Positions 59,720 through 60,511 of a DNA stretch of 60,511 nt are shown in pieces. How positions within the stretch are numbered: the stretch's first letter is position 1; each line of letters opens with the position of its first letter. Both the position numbers and the translations under genes were made by a program. This DNA comes from Eubacterium sp. UBA5416 (lineage in GTDB: Bacteria; Bacillota; Clostridia; Lachnospirales; Lachnospiraceae). The stretch spans positions 1 to 60,511 of the forward strand of contig DHNM01000026.1 of the NCBI GenBank assembly GCA_002409525.1, read 5' to 3'. Under the pieces are notes generated by a model. That model made no database searches and was not told the origin of the DNA. It worked only from the letters and a program-made list of their open reading frames with translations.

Positions 59720-60076
59720 TCAGTCAATGACGCGTACGCCTTCCACCAAAATGCAGATCTTTTCTATATCCATACCGGTAAATTCTTCGACTTTATATTT
59801 TACATTACTTATCAGATTATCTGTTACAGCCGATATGCTGACTCCATACGCGACAATCACGTGGAATTCCAGAGCAATTTTATTATCCTCTATGGTAACA
59901 TCAATTCCGTGTTTTAAGTTATCTCTTTTTAATAGTTTTACTAATCCGTCTTTCATGTTAACGGCCGCCATACCGACAATCCCAAAACATTCAACTGCTA
60001 CACTCCCGGCATAGGTTCCTATGACATCCGGATCAATAACAACTTCACCTAATCCCGTATTCATACGACCTTTCAT
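59720..60076 (-). CDS. yloU: Asp23/Gls24-family envelope stress protein YloU
   Basis: With the ATG at 60076 (MKGRMNTGLGEVVIDPDVIGTYAG) the protein is 118 residues and cytosolic, with the Asp23 core (CFGIVGMA; DNKIALEFHVIVAYGVSISAVTDNLISNVKYKVEEFTGMDI; VRVID). A longer frame begins at 60163, but its first part would be a hydrophobic stretch upstream of GGAGGT and across the promoter. The function of YloU with FakA is unclear. Confidence 0.93.
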   Translation of the reverse strand: MKGRMNTGLGEVVIDPDVIGTYAGSVAVECFGIVGMAAVNMKDGLVKLLKRDNLKHGIDVTIEDNKIALEFHVIVAYGVSISAVTDNLISNVKYKVEEFTGMDIEKICILVEGVRVID

Positions 60077-60109
60077 CGTCTTATGATACCTCCAATTCCT
60101 TATAGATTT

Positions 60110-60137
60110 ATTATAAGTATAACCGATTACAGGCAAA
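60110..60137 (-). promoter_or_regulatory. Promoter of yloU-fakA-recG
   Basis: Minus strand TTTGCC (60137-60132), 16 bp, TATAAT (60115-60110). The -35 is weak. Confidence 0.5.
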
Positions 60138-60184
60138 AATGAAAGCAAAAATAAAAAAACCACTCAAAAAGGCTTTTTTTCTTC

Positions 60185-60213
60185 TTGCAAAAAAAATTAA
60201 ACTCTGTTAAAAT
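60185..60213 (+). promoter_or_regulatory. Promoter of rpmB
   Basis: TTGCAA (60185-60190), 17 bp, TAAAAT (60208-60213). Confidence 0.75.
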
Positions 60214-60274
60214 AAGTTATGTTGTGAGTCTGAAAATATTAGACGAATTTTGATAGAACAAGGAGGTGTGGAGT

Positions 60275-60460
60275 ATGGCTAAATGTGCTGTTTGTGGAAA
60301 AGGTGCTCATTTCGGTAACAATGTAAGTCATTCACATAGAAGATCAAACAAAATGTGGAAACCTAATGTTAAATCTGTTAGGATAAAAGTTAATGGTGTC
60401 CCTCAGAGGAAGTATGTTTGTACTTCTTGTCTGAAATCCGGAAAAGTCGAGCGGGCATAA
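60275..60460 (+). CDS. rpmB: 50S ribosomal protein L28 (zinc-binding form)
   Basis: L28 has 61 residues here, starting MAKCAVCGKGAHFGNNVSHSHRRSNKMWKPN. Two CxxC pairs (CAVC and CTSC) mark the zinc-binding (C+) form. The ATG at 60275 follows AAGGAGGTG; an in-frame ATG nine bases earlier is less well spaced. It is divergent from yloU, as in Bacillus. Confidence 0.97.
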   Translation: MAKCAVCGKGAHFGNNVSHSHRRSNKMWKPNVKSVRIKVNGVPQRKYVCTSCLKSGKVERA

Positions 60461-60472
60461 TAACATAATAAT

Positions 60473-60505
60473 ATGAAACCAGGGTTCCAAGGTCCTGCGT
60501 TTCAT
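60473..60505 (+). terminator. Hairpin after rpmB (probable terminator at window end)
   Basis: ATGAAACCAGG and CCTGCGTTTCAT pair with small mismatches. Any U-run would lie beyond the window, which ends at 60511. Confidence 0.5.
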
Positions 60506-60511
60506 GCTCGC

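Noticed and set aside
1..60511. tRNA or rRNA genes, CRISPR arrays, insertion sequences
   Set aside because: No cloverleaf-like segments, rRNA blocks, regularly spaced repeats or transposase motifs were seen on either strand.

Overview
The window looks like chromosome from a spore-forming, low-to-mid GC member of the Firmicutes, most likely family Lachnospiraceae (Clostridia). The evidence is a SepF/YlmH division cluster, an L27 with a cleavable N-terminal extension beside its protease Prp, an alpha/beta-type small acid-soluble spore protein, a YlbJ-like spore membrane protein, TTG/GTG starts behind strong AGGAGG ribosome binding sites, and many CUT1-type sugar and PAAT-type amino-acid ABC transporters. 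I found no rRNA, tRNA, CRISPR array, insertion sequence or prophage.

Layout. 1-7.1 kb (+): the tail of an upstream gene, then an HlyD-like membrane protein, yggS, sepF, ylmH, aroB, lspA, rluD, a cytidylate-kinase-like gene and a small unknown gene. 7.3-19.7 kb (+): a carbohydrate locus with a LacI regulator, two permeases, a lipoprotein binding protein, a GH38 alpha-mannosidase, a GH3 enzyme and a GH2 beta-mannosidase. It appears to import mannose-containing oligosaccharides intact and digest them in the cytosol. 19.8-21 kb: a XerS-like tyrosine recombinase preceded by a 38-bp near-perfect palindrome that is a candidate dif site. 21-24.2 kb (-): a glutamate/glutamine-type ABC operon with a structured leader. 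24.2-25.9 kb: an alpha/beta hydrolase and lexA, divergent. 25.9-35.3 kb (-): the housekeeping block rsfS-yqeK-nadD-yhbY-obgE, rpmA-prp-rplU, degV, the radical-SAM pair TIGR03936/TIGR03960, and eno. 35.5-37.5 kb (-): phosphate transporter and DUF47 partner with a long leader. 37.6-42.4 kb: bioY (+), then (-) an operon of a 27-codon small ORF, two permeases, an ATPase, a cysteine-type binding protein and an orphan LarC, behind a palindromic operator. 42.4-52.2 kb (-): rhodanese-TtcA fusion, MFS/spermidine-synthase fusion, recU, lepB, three RNA-modification/radical-SAM genes, a small alarmone synthetase and a dipeptidase. 52.4-60.5 kb: ylbJ (+), coiled-coil protein, coaD, rsmD, a divergent methylglyoxal-synthase homologue (-), a SASP gene (+), recG, fakA/yloV, yloU (-) and rpmB (+).

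Large-scale organisation. All genes left of about 19.7 kb are on +, and nearly all right of it are on -, so transcription converges at the xerS/dif-like locus. That is the pattern expected at a replication terminus. The best leads for new biology are this Xer/dif module, the palindromic operator plus small ORF in front of the cysteine-type ABC/LarC operon, the leader elements before the glutamate-type ABC and phosphate-transporter operons, and a methylglyoxal-synthase homologue lacking several conserved active-site residues.
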